From positions 1 to 8,380 of the forward strand of contig CALMIW010000306.1 in assembly GCA_937864275.1 (NCBI GenBank): DNA of 8,380 nt, read 5' to 3'. Every line of letters begins with the position of its first letter. The first letter of the stretch is position 1. This DNA is from an uncultured Dehalococcoidia bacterium. Its GTDB lineage: Bacteria > Chloroflexota > Dehalococcoidia > Tepidiformales > Tepidiformaceae. Positions 1 to 4,726 of the stretch are shown one piece after another. The notes beneath the pieces are model-generated. The model saw only the letters and a list, made by a program, of their open reading frames with translations. It was not told the DNA's origin and searched no databases. Position numbers and translations under genes: made by a program.

Positions 1-2
1 CC

Positions 3-527
3 CCCCTCGCCCTCGAGGCCCAGGGGCTCGTCGCCTTCGCCCGCCGGCGAGATGGCCCCGGCCGCCCGCGCCACGTCTTCCGGCTCACATCGGGTGGCGA
101 GCGACTCTTCCCGCAGCTCTACGCCGAGATGGCGAACACCCTGCTCGTCGCCATCGAAGCCGAAGACGAGGCCGTGGTCGAGCGGGTGATCGATCGCCTG
201 GTCCACGAGCAGGTACGCCTGGCCGAGGACATGGTGCTCTCGGGCTCGCGCAACGAACGCGTCTACGAACTCGTCCAACTGATCGAACGGTTCGGCTACT
301 TCCCGAGGCTTGAAGTCGTCGGAGAAGATCCGGCGACCCTGACGCTGCGCCACTGCCCGTTGCTCAGCGTCGCGAACCGCCATCCCGGGCTCTGCCGCGT
401 CGAGTGCGAAGCGATGGCGCGCGTGCTCCCCGGCGCCCGCGTCACCCGGACCGCCCATCGCCTCCAGGGCGACGGCACCTGCAGCTACGAAATTGCCTGG
501 GACGCGTTCGCGCACCAGGACGGCTGA
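3..527 (+). CDS. SufR-like winged-helix Fe-S transcriptional regulator (3' part, start outside window)
   Basis: The frame is open from base 3 without an in-frame start that fits, so the N-terminal recognition helix lies upstream of the window. The first visible residues (LEAQGLVAFARRRDGPGRPRH, positions 12-74) form the wing of a winged helix: a second-helix end, a basic turn and the GRPRHVFRLT strand typical of ArsR/DeoR-like SufR regulators. An internal ATG at 129 would delete that wing and is rejected as a start. The C-terminal domain carries four cysteines spaced C-X12-C-X3-C-X24-C, ending in GDGTCSYEI. SufR-family repressors use a similar cysteine set to bind a [4Fe-4S] cluster and control Fe-S assembly (suf) genes. 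The seen facts are the wing and the cysteines; Fe-S sensing is inferred from the family. A suf operon may lie upstream, but this cannot be seen. The gene ends 67 nt before ribD, with no clear terminator between. Confidence 0.75.
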   Translation, partial: PLALEAQGLVAFARRRDGPGRPRHVFRLTSGGERLFPQLYAEMANTLLVAIEAEDEAVVERVIDRLVHEQVRLAEDMVLSGSRNERVYELVQLIERFGYFPRLEVVGEDPATLTLRHCPLLSVANRHPGLCRVECEAMARVLPGARVTRTAHRLQGDGTCSYEIAWDAFAHQDG

Positions 528-582
528 AAGCAGCCCCGAACGCGATGACGGCCCTCGCTCGCGGGACGCCGTGGCACTGCCC

Positions 583-588
583 TACGCT
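583..588 (+). promoter_or_regulatory. Possible -10 box for ribD (near-leaderless)
   Basis: TACGCT fits the TAnnnT form and ends 6 nt before the GTG at 595, so transcription would begin at or next to the start codon. No convincing -35 box and no Shine-Dalgarno are visible, which fits leaderless initiation but makes the call weak. Read-through from the upstream regulator gene is the alternative. Confidence 0.3.
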
Positions 589-594
589 TGTCTC

Positions 595-1677
595 GTGAAC
601 CCGTCGCCGCCCATGCAGGCCGCCATCGATGCGGCGCGCTCCGTTCGCGGCACCACCAGCCCGAACCCGTGGGTTGGCGCGGTGCTCGTTCGAGACGGCG
701 CCATCGTCTCCAGAGGGGCCACGTCGCCTTACGGAGGCGCCCATGCCGAGGCTGCCGCCCTCGCGAACGTCGATGCGCGCGGCGCCACCCTCTACACCAC
801 GCTCGAGCCGTGCATGCCGTTCGAAGGGAAGAAGACGCGCCCCTGCGCCGAGGCCATCGTCGAGGCCGGTGTCGGACGTGTGGTCATCGGCCTGGTCGAC
901 CCTCACGCTCCCGTCCAGGGGCAGGGGGCGGCGTACCTCCGGGCGAACGGCATCGATGTCGAGGTCGGCGATGGGGGTGAAGCTGTCACCGAACTCTTGC
1001 GCCCGTACCTGAAGTTCCGCCACACCGGGCGGCCCTATGTCATCGCCAAGTTCGCGGTCAGTCTCGATGGCAAGGTTGGTGCGCCCTCCGCGGGCATCAG
1101 CTGGCTCACGGGCGAGGCGGCGGTCGCGCGCGCTCACCAGGATCGCGCCTGGGTCGATGCCATCCTTGTCGGCAGCGGGACCGTGCTCAGCGATGACCCG
1201 GCCCTCACTGCGAGGGTCGGGGGCGAGCCCCTGGGCCGTCAGCCTCTGCGGGTCATCCTCGACGGACGTGGACGCCTGGCGCCCGGGGCCCGCGCCCTCG
1301 GGCCGGGGGCGCTCGTCGCAACGGCAAGTTCGTCCGCCGAACGGTTGCGGGCGCTACTCGCCACCGGCGCGACCTTCCTCCAGCTCGAACCTGACACGCA
1401 GGGCGTGAACCTGGACCAGCTCCTCCAGGCGCTTGGTCAGCGGAGCGTCGTCTCGCTGATCGCCGAGGGCGGGCCAACGGTGCTCGCCTCGCTCTTTGAA
1501 GGCGGGCACGTCGACGAGGTGCATGCCTATGCCGCCCCCCTCGTGCTCGGCGCCGCCGGCATCCCGTTGATCGCCAGCGATGCCCGGTTCGAGCCATTCC
1601 GGCTCCGCGAAACGGTCGTCGAAGTGCTATCCCCGGACGTCCTCGTGCGCGGTTACACTGGAGATTGGTCGCCGTAA
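595..1677 (+). CDS. ribD: RibD: bifunctional diaminohydroxyphosphoribosylaminopyrimidine deaminase / 5-amino-6-(5-phosphoribosylamino)uracil reductase
   Basis: This cytosolic enzyme performs the second and third steps of riboflavin synthesis from GTP: zinc-dependent deamination of the pyrimidine, then NADPH-dependent reduction of the ribose. With the GTG at 595 the protein is 360 aa, close to the usual 360-370. Deaminase domain, residues ~7-140: the TSPNPWVGAV entry motif, zinc ligand and catalytic pair H50-A-E52, and cysteines C73 and C84 in TTLEPC...RPC. Reductase domain, ~148-360: AKFAVSLDGKVG, SWLTGEAA, ILVGSGTVLSDDPALT and the C-terminal IAEGGPTVL and APLVLG motifs. The loop between the two zinc cysteines is two residues longer than the common form and lacks its SHHGRT sequence (see findings). 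An earlier ATG at 493 lies inside the regulator gene and adds no family sequence; GTG 571 and ATG 613 remain possible starts. No other rib gene is visible, so riboflavin genes are scattered here. The EVE gene follows by 17 nt. Confidence 0.93.
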   Translation: MNPSPPMQAAIDAARSVRGTTSPNPWVGAVLVRDGAIVSRGATSPYGGAHAEAAALANVDARGATLYTTLEPCMPFEGKKTRPCAEAIVEAGVGRVVIGLVDPHAPVQGQGAAYLRANGIDVEVGDGGEAVTELLRPYLKFRHTGRPYVIAKFAVSLDGKVGAPSAGISWLTGEAAVARAHQDRAWVDAILVGSGTVLSDDPALTARVGGEPLGRQPLRVILDGRGRLAPGARALGPGALVATASSSAERLRALLATGATFLQLEPDTQGVNLDQLLQALGQRSVVSLIAEGGPTVLASLFEGGHVDEVHAYAAPLVLGAAGIPLIASDARFEPFRLRETVVEVLSPDVLVRGYTGDWSP

Positions 1678-1684
1678 CGGCCTC

Positions 1685-1690
1685 GGAGGA
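1685..1690 (+). promoter_or_regulatory. Ribosome-binding site deciding the EVE gene start
   Basis: GGAGGA lies 4 nt before the ATG at 1695. It selects that ATG over the in-frame ATG at 1665, which overlaps the end of ribD and has no such site. Confidence 0.7.
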
Positions 1691-1694
1691 TCAC

Positions 1695-2150
1695 ATGGCA
1701 CGGAACTGGGTTGTCGTTGGAGGGCCCGAGATTTTCGCGAAGACGCGTGAGATGGGGTTCACCCGCCATGGCTTCAAGAGCACCCGCCGGAATATGGCCA
1801 ACAGCATCCAGCCCGGGGACCTGCTCGCCTTCTACGTGACCGGCCGGAAGCAGTTCGCCGCCGTCGCCCGCGTGACGACACCGGTCGTGGAGGAGCACAC
1901 GCGCATCTGGCAGAGCGACAAGAAGCCGAACGAGATGTACCCGTACCGCGCCGGCATCGAGAAGGTCATCGCCCTGGACGAAGACCGCTGGCTCGACGCC
2001 GAGCCCTACCACGACCGCTTCACCTGGACGCAGAAGTGGCCTCGCGCGAACTGGACGCTCGCCTACCAGGGCAACCTGCACGAAGTCCCCCAGGAAGACA
2101 TGGACCTCCTCCTGAAGGACATGCGGGCCGCGGCAGCCGTGAAGGCGTAG
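1695..2150 (+). CDS. EVE-domain (PUA-like fold) protein
   Basis: The 151-aa protein consists of one EVE domain. Visible hallmarks are the opening NWVVVGGPEIF strand, the central IQPGDLLAFYVTGRKQFAAVARV segment (residues ~38-61) that forms the core of the PUA-like barrel, and the YPYRAGIEKV strand (~82-91), with a Trp-rich C-terminal half. EVE domains are known or proposed to bind modified bases in DNA or RNA (for example 5-methylcytosine derivatives), and small stand-alone members are common in bacteria. The substrate of this one cannot be read from the sequence. The gene begins 17 nt after the ribD stop on the same strand, so co-transcription is likely, with no obvious functional link to riboflavin. 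The alternative start at 1665 would add ten residues with no family match. Confidence 0.82.
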   Translation: MARNWVVVGGPEIFAKTREMGFTRHGFKSTRRNMANSIQPGDLLAFYVTGRKQFAAVARVTTPVVEEHTRIWQSDKKPNEMYPYRAGIEKVIALDEDRWLDAEPYHDRFTWTQKWPRANWTLAYQGNLHEVPQEDMDLLLKDMRAAAAVKA

Positions 2151-2177
2151 GAGCCAGCCGCATCCTCCCCGTCCGCG

Positions 2178-2197
2178 ACCACTCGCATCGGAGTGGT
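2178..2197 (+). terminator. Hairpin after the EVE gene: terminator or operator
   Basis: A perfect 7-bp stem, ACCACTC at 2178-2184 against GAGTGGT at 2191-2197, closes a 6-nt loop and is followed by a short T-rich stretch (TTTG, then GTTTGT). It sits 27 nt after the EVE stop, where a terminator for the ribD transcript would be expected. The T tract is poor, and the right arm touches the -35 box of the next gene, so it could instead be an operator for that promoter. Confidence 0.45.
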
Positions 2198-2227
2198 TTG
2201 CCCGTTTGTAAAATCTTGTCGTAATAT
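2198..2227 (+). promoter_or_regulatory. Sigma-70-type promoter for the zinc-ribbon gene
   Basis: TTGCCC at 2198-2203 and TAATAT at 2222-2227 are separated by 18 nt, in a locally AT-rich patch that stands out from the GC-rich surroundings. Transcription would start near 2234, giving a leader of about 20 nt that holds the ribosome-binding site. It may also contribute to nuoB expression by read-through. Confidence 0.6.
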
Positions 2228-2240
2228 CCGCGCCCATACG

Positions 2241-2247
2241 GGGAGGG
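2241..2247 (+). promoter_or_regulatory. Ribosome-binding site of the zinc-ribbon gene
   Basis: GGGAGGG lies 7 nt before the ATG at 2255. This is a strong, well-spaced site that supports a real gene despite the small size of the product. Confidence 0.65.
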
Positions 2248-2254
2248 TGTTGGG

Positions 2255-2461
2255 ATGTATCAGTTTCCGAAGTGCCGCAAGTGCGACGACGGAGACCTGG
2301 TTCCGTTTAGCGACTTCGGAAGCCAGGGCGCCCCGATCCACTTCAAGGCCTGGGTCTGCACGAACCCCGATTGCGGCTACAACATCAAGATCCGCAACGG
2401 CGAGCTCTACCTCGACGAGCCGATCAACGACGGCCAGATCCACTACAGCAACCGCCGCTGA
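2255..2461 (+). CDS. Small zinc-ribbon-type protein, function unknown
   Basis: The 68-aa soluble protein has two cysteine pairs, C7-X2-C10 (KCRKC) and C35-X4-C40 (CTNPDCGYN), 24 residues apart. This is the pattern of a zinc ribbon or rubredoxin-like knuckle holding one metal ion. The strand-rich stretch between them and the acidic C-terminal tail (residues ~50-60) fit a one-domain metal-binding protein. There is no signal peptide or membrane segment. A good promoter and ribosome-binding site argue that it is expressed. It sits just before nuoB with 79 nt between, so a link to the respiratory gene is possible but unproven. I do not recognise a named family. Zinc ribbons often bind nucleic acids or serve as protein-contact modules, which is only a general expectation here. 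Confidence 0.8.
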   Translation: MYQFPKCRKCDDGDLVPFSDFGSQGAPIHFKAWVCTNPDCGYNIKIRNGELYLDEPINDGQIHYSNRR

Positions 2462-2481
2462 AGGAGCCCCGCCCCAGGGCC

Positions 2482-2519
2482 TGCTCCCGCTGCCGGGCGT
2501 TCGCTTTTCGCCGGGAGCA
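2482..2519 (+). terminator. Imperfect hairpin between zinc-ribbon gene and nuoB
   Basis: TGCTCCCG at 2482-2489 pairs perfectly with CGGGAGCA at 2512-2519, around a 22-nt loop that can form a further short GCG/CGC pairing. It lacks a T tract, so classic rho-independent termination is doubtful. It overlaps the place where the -35 region of the nuoB promoter should be, so it might instead influence nuoB transcription. Confidence 0.3.
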
Positions 2520-2522
2520 TTG

Positions 2523-2531
2523 TGATAGAAT
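2523..2531 (+). promoter_or_regulatory. Extended -10 promoter of nuoB, near-leaderless
   Basis: TGATAGAAT forms an extended -10 element (TGn followed by TAGAAT at 2526-2531), which can work with a poor -35. It ends 9 nt before the nuoB ATG, so the mRNA would start at or within a few bases of the start codon. This agrees with the absence of a Shine-Dalgarno sequence there. Confidence 0.5.
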
Positions 2532-2540
2532 CCGCAAGCA

Positions 2541-3200
2541 ATGCCACAGGCCAACAAGGTATACGAGCCGCTCCCCCTCTTCGACACCAACGTTGAGGAA
2601 GAACTCCAGCAGAACATCCTCGTCACCAGCGTCGACCAGCTCCTCAACTGGGCCCGCCGGTCGTCGCTCTGGCCGTGCATGTTCGGGCTGGCCTGTTGCG
2701 CCATGGAGATGATTGCCACCGCCACGCCGCGGTACGACATCGCTCGATTCGGCGCCGAGATTTTCCGCGCCTCCCCCCGGCAGGCCGACCTGCTCCTTGT
2801 CCCCGGCACCGTCACCTGGAAGATGGCCCCGGCCGTCCGCCGCATCTGGCTCCAGATGCCGGAGCCCAAGTGGGCCCTGGCGATGGGCGGTTGTGCCATC
2901 ATGGGTGGCCCCTTCGCCTACGCCTATAGCGTCACTCCCGGCGTGAACACCCTCGTCCCGGTGGATGTGTACGTTCCCGGTTGCCCCCCGCGCCCGGAAT
3001 CGCTGCTCACCGGCCTCATGCTCCTTCAGGACAAGATCAAGAAGGACACGATCGGCAAGGAGTGGGTGCGCCGCGCCGTTGAGCCGCAGTCCCAGCGCCC
3101 CCTGCCCGAGGGCGCCCCGATTCGCAAGGAACTCGAATCGCTCTGGCCTCCCTACATCGACTACGACAAGCCGCTGACCGGCGACATCTTCGCCAAGTAG
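2541..3200 (+). CDS. nuoB: NADH-quinone oxidoreductase subunit B (NuoB), complex I
   Basis: NuoB is the membrane-associated subunit of the peripheral arm of complex I that holds the terminal [4Fe-4S] cluster N2, which passes electrons to quinone. The 219-aa product has all four expected N2 ligands: the tandem pair C52-C53 in GLACCAMEM, C118 in MGGCA and C148 in YVPGCPPRPE. It also has the family segments VPGTVTWKMAPAVRR (~88-101) and MPEPKWALAMGG (~106-117). Length and ligand spacing match normal NuoB. The usual Asp after the GV/GC pair (as in GVD or GCD) is Asn136 here, and the usual GSCA is GGCA; neither is a ligand change. No nuoA, nuoC or nuoD is present on either side, so it is an orphan copy, or a subunit gene separated from the main operon. 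The homologous small subunits of group 4 NiFe hydrogenases and F420H2 dehydrogenase are alternatives, but the overall match is to NuoB. Confidence 0.93.
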   Translation: MPQANKVYEPLPLFDTNVEEELQQNILVTSVDQLLNWARRSSLWPCMFGLACCAMEMIATATPRYDIARFGAEIFRASPRQADLLLVPGTVTWKMAPAVRRIWLQMPEPKWALAMGGCAIMGGPFAYAYSVTPGVNTLVPVDVYVPGCPPRPESLLTGLMLLQDKIKKDTIGKEWVRRAVEPQSQRPLPEGAPIRKELESLWPPYIDYDKPLTGDIFAK

Positions 3201-3224
3201 GCCTCTCGCCAATCAGACACCCGG

Positions 3225-3248
3225 ACGGGCGGCTCAGCCGCCCGTTTT
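3225..3248 (+). terminator. Rho-independent terminator after nuoB
   Basis: CGGGCGGC at 3226-3233 pairs perfectly with GCCGCCCG at 3237-3244 around a TCA loop, an A-T pair extends the base, and TTTT follows at 3245-3248. It begins 25 nt after the nuoB stop, so nuoB is the last gene of its transcript. Genes beyond it need their own promoter or leaky termination. Confidence 0.85.
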
Positions 3249-3255
3249 CCGCGAC

Positions 3256-3264
3256 AGGAAGGAT
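3256..3264 (+). promoter_or_regulatory. Ribosome-binding site of the DUF2795-like gene
   Basis: AGGAAGGAT with 6 nt before the ATG at 3271. Its presence contrasts with the nearby nuoB start, which has none, and supports translation of the short reading frame. No promoter is evident between the terminator and this site. Confidence 0.6.
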
Positions 3265-3270
3265 CCGAAC

Positions 3271-3477
3271 ATGCCCGCAAAGTGGACCGACGTAGAAGCC
3301 CTTGTGAAGCACCTCTTCGAAGCAGGCCTCCAGCCAGACCGCCAGGACCTCGTGGACCTCGCCTTCAATGAAAACGCGAACGACGACGTCATCGACGCGC
3401 TCGACTCTCTGAACGGGAAGCCAGTGCCCTCGCTCGATTCCCTGAAGCAGCAACTCGAGGCGAACGGCCAGATCTAG
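3271..3477 (+). CDS. DUF2795-like small protein
   Basis: The 68-aa, acidic, all-helical-looking protein resembles the DUF2795 module: a hydrophobic helix (VEALVKHLFEAGLQ, ~8-21), then RQDLVDLAFNENANDDVIDALDSLNG (~24-49), which matches the pattern of ...DLv.hAr...a.devidaLe.L.... of that family, then a short helix with conserved Ser-Leu spacing. DUF2795 proteins are small and common in Actinobacteria and Chloroflexota, and their role is unknown. There are no cysteines, signal peptide or membrane segments. The stop codon TAG shares three bases with the stop of the convergent ATPase gene, both inside CTAG at 3474-3477. It lies after the nuoB terminator, so it is probably not part of the nuoB unit. 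Confidence 0.75.
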   Translation: MPAKWTDVEALVKHLFEAGLQPDRQDLVDLAFNENANDDVIDALDSLNGKPVPSLDSLKQQLEANGQI

Positions 3478-4655
3478 GTTTCAAACGGCATAATTCTGCG
3501 CATGAACTCATCGAAGAGCGGTACGGTGAACGCTGTGTCGCCGTGGCTGGGGCTCCAGATCATTCCTTTCGCGATCAATTGACTGCGGGTCGGCCCGAGT
3601 GACGTCACGGCACGCCCGAGCTTCGCCGCGATGTCCCCCGAACGATGCGGACCGGGGCCCAGTTCCGCCATGGCCCGCATGTACCGGCGCTCCGATGGGG
3701 TAGGGCGGTCGAAGCGGACGCGGAAGAAACTCATGTCGAGCGCCGCCATGACACTGGGGGTCGCCAATTCGACATCCGCGCGAGTGATAGGCGACCGCTC
3801 CGCGGTGTCCCAGGCGTGTTTGCCCCACTCCTGAAGGAAATACGGGTACCCCTGCGTCGCCTCAACTATCAGGTCGAGTGCCTTCGGCTCGATGCGCACG
3901 CCCTGGGCTTCGATCGGCCGCGAGATCGCGAGCCTCGTAGCTTCTGGTTCGAGGGGACCGACCACGGGAAAGTCAAAGAGCCTTTCGGCGTAGGACTTTG
4001 CTTTGCCCGTCCGTTCGCGCAGTTGCGGCAACCCGGCGCCAACCAGGGTAACGGGGAGGCTTCCTTGCGCGGCCCGATGCAGGGCCGTAATCAACGCAGC
4101 GAGCTGTTGTTCATCGACGTACTGCAATTCGTCGATGAACATGACGAGGGCGGTCTTGCCGGCTTTTGCCGCCTCACCGACGGCCTCCACCAGCGCCTGG
4201 AGGTCGTGCTCCAGGTCCCCGTTATCTGCCAGTCCCGGTTCCGGCTCGAAGTCGACTCCAACCTCGATGTCCTGGTATTTCACTTTTAGTGCCCGGGCGA
4301 AGCCTGACAATGCTCTGAGTGCCCGCTGAGCCTTGTCCTTGGTTCGTTCGTTCCTCGCCAGCCGGAGCAGCGCCTGGCGGAGCTGTGGCGCGAGGAGCGC
4401 TGGTAACGATCGGTACTCCGGGGCCTCGATACGGAGCGTGTGCATCCCCGATGCTTCGGCGTCGTCGCGCATTTGATCCAGGAGGACCGTCTTGCCGACT
4501 CCTCTCAGTCCAACCATTAGGACGCTCTTGGCCGGTAAGCCGCGTCTCACTCGCTCAAGCGCGATACGAACCACCTCACGCAGTTCGTCACGGCCGGCCA
4601 ATTCGGGGGGACGCGTGCCGGCGCCAGGAGCGAAGGGATTGGAGACCGGGTCCAT
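3474..4655 (-). CDS. AAA-type P-loop ATPase with C-terminal winged-helix-like region
   Basis: The 393-aa soluble protein has an N-terminal lead with an AGRDELREV motif (~20-28), as in ORC/Cdc6-like and AAA_16/ATPase_2 proteins. Walker A is GLRGVGKT (49-56), Walker B is ALVMFIDELQ (169-178, with D175 and E176), and a sensor-1-like strand VTLVGAGLPQL lies at ~202-212. The motif GYPYFLQEWGKHAWD (~269-283) is characteristic of this bacterial family. The C-terminal part (~320-387) looks like a winged helix, including HRSGDIAAKLGRAVTSLG and TAFTVPLFDEFMRR. A nucleic-acid-acting or switch-like ATPase is implied, but the partner is unknown. It follows the histidine phosphatase by 11 nt with no Shine-Dalgarno. 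Codon use differs from its neighbours: near Walker A it uses AGA, TTA, CTA, CGT and GGA codons, which are rare in nuoB or ptrB. This suggests a separately acquired gene. Its stop overlaps that of the convergent DUF2795-like gene. Confidence 0.85.
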   Translation of the reverse strand: MDPVSNPFAPGAGTRPPELAGRDELREVVRIALERVRRGLPAKSVLMVGLRGVGKTVLLDQMRDDAEASGMHTLRIEAPEYRSLPALLAPQLRQALLRLARNERTKDKAQRALRALSGFARALKVKYQDIEVGVDFEPEPGLADNGDLEHDLQALVEAVGEAAKAGKTALVMFIDELQYVDEQQLAALITALHRAAQGSLPVTLVGAGLPQLRERTGKAKSYAERLFDFPVVGPLEPEATRLAISRPIEAQGVRIEPKALDLIVEATQGYPYFLQEWGKHAWDTAERSPITRADVELATPSVMAALDMSFFRVRFDRPTPSERRYMRAMAELGPGPHRSGDIAAKLGRAVTSLGPTRSQLIAKGMIWSPSHGDTAFTVPLFDEFMRRIMPFET

Positions 4656-4664
4656 TCGATCAGA

Positions 4665-4726
4665 GGTTATACAGAGTTTATCGAGTTTACAAGCTTCAGA
4701 TCAAAATGCCTAAACTCGCTATAACC
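4665..4726. repeat. Inverted repeat (16-bp arms) plus tandem GAGTTTA
   Basis: GGTTATACAGAGTTTA at 4665-4680 and the reverse complement of 4711-4726 (GGTTATAGCGAGTTTA) agree at 14 of 16 bases, differing only at the two central ones, with 30 nt between. A further GAGTTTA copy lies at 4683-4689, two bases after the first. The repeats cover the last codons of the phosphatase gene, its stop codon and the ATPase promoter region. They may be protein-binding half-sites or the scar of a junction. Confidence 0.6.
4666..4671 (-). promoter_or_regulatory. -10-like box for the ATPase gene within the phosphatase stop region
   Basis: On the minus strand TATAAC lies 10 nt before the ATPase ATG and contains the TAA stop codon of the phosphatase gene. 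The preceding 30 nt are AT-rich, with GCTTGT at a 17-nt spacing as a weak -35. A transcript from here would have almost no leader, which fits the missing ribosome-binding site. Read-through from the ptrB operon is also possible. Confidence 0.4.

Noticed and set aside
442..1137. A 231-codon - strand frame opposite ribD
   Set aside because: It covers the zinc-site region of ribD in antisense; composition is typical of shadow frames.
2063..3212. Overlapping - strand frames opposite nuoB and the zinc-ribbon gene
   Set aside because: Both are antisense to genes with clear motifs and proper signals on the + strand.
3645..4289. A 214-codon + strand frame inside the ATPase gene
   Set aside because: It is opposite the Walker-motif-bearing gene and has no start signal or family match.
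3474..4726. The ATPase gene as a transposon bounded by terminal inverted repeats
   Set aside because: The inverted repeat arms both lie on the same side of the gene (4665-4726), and no copy of GGTTATAnnGAGTTTA was found near 3474-3520. No transposase or target duplication is visible.
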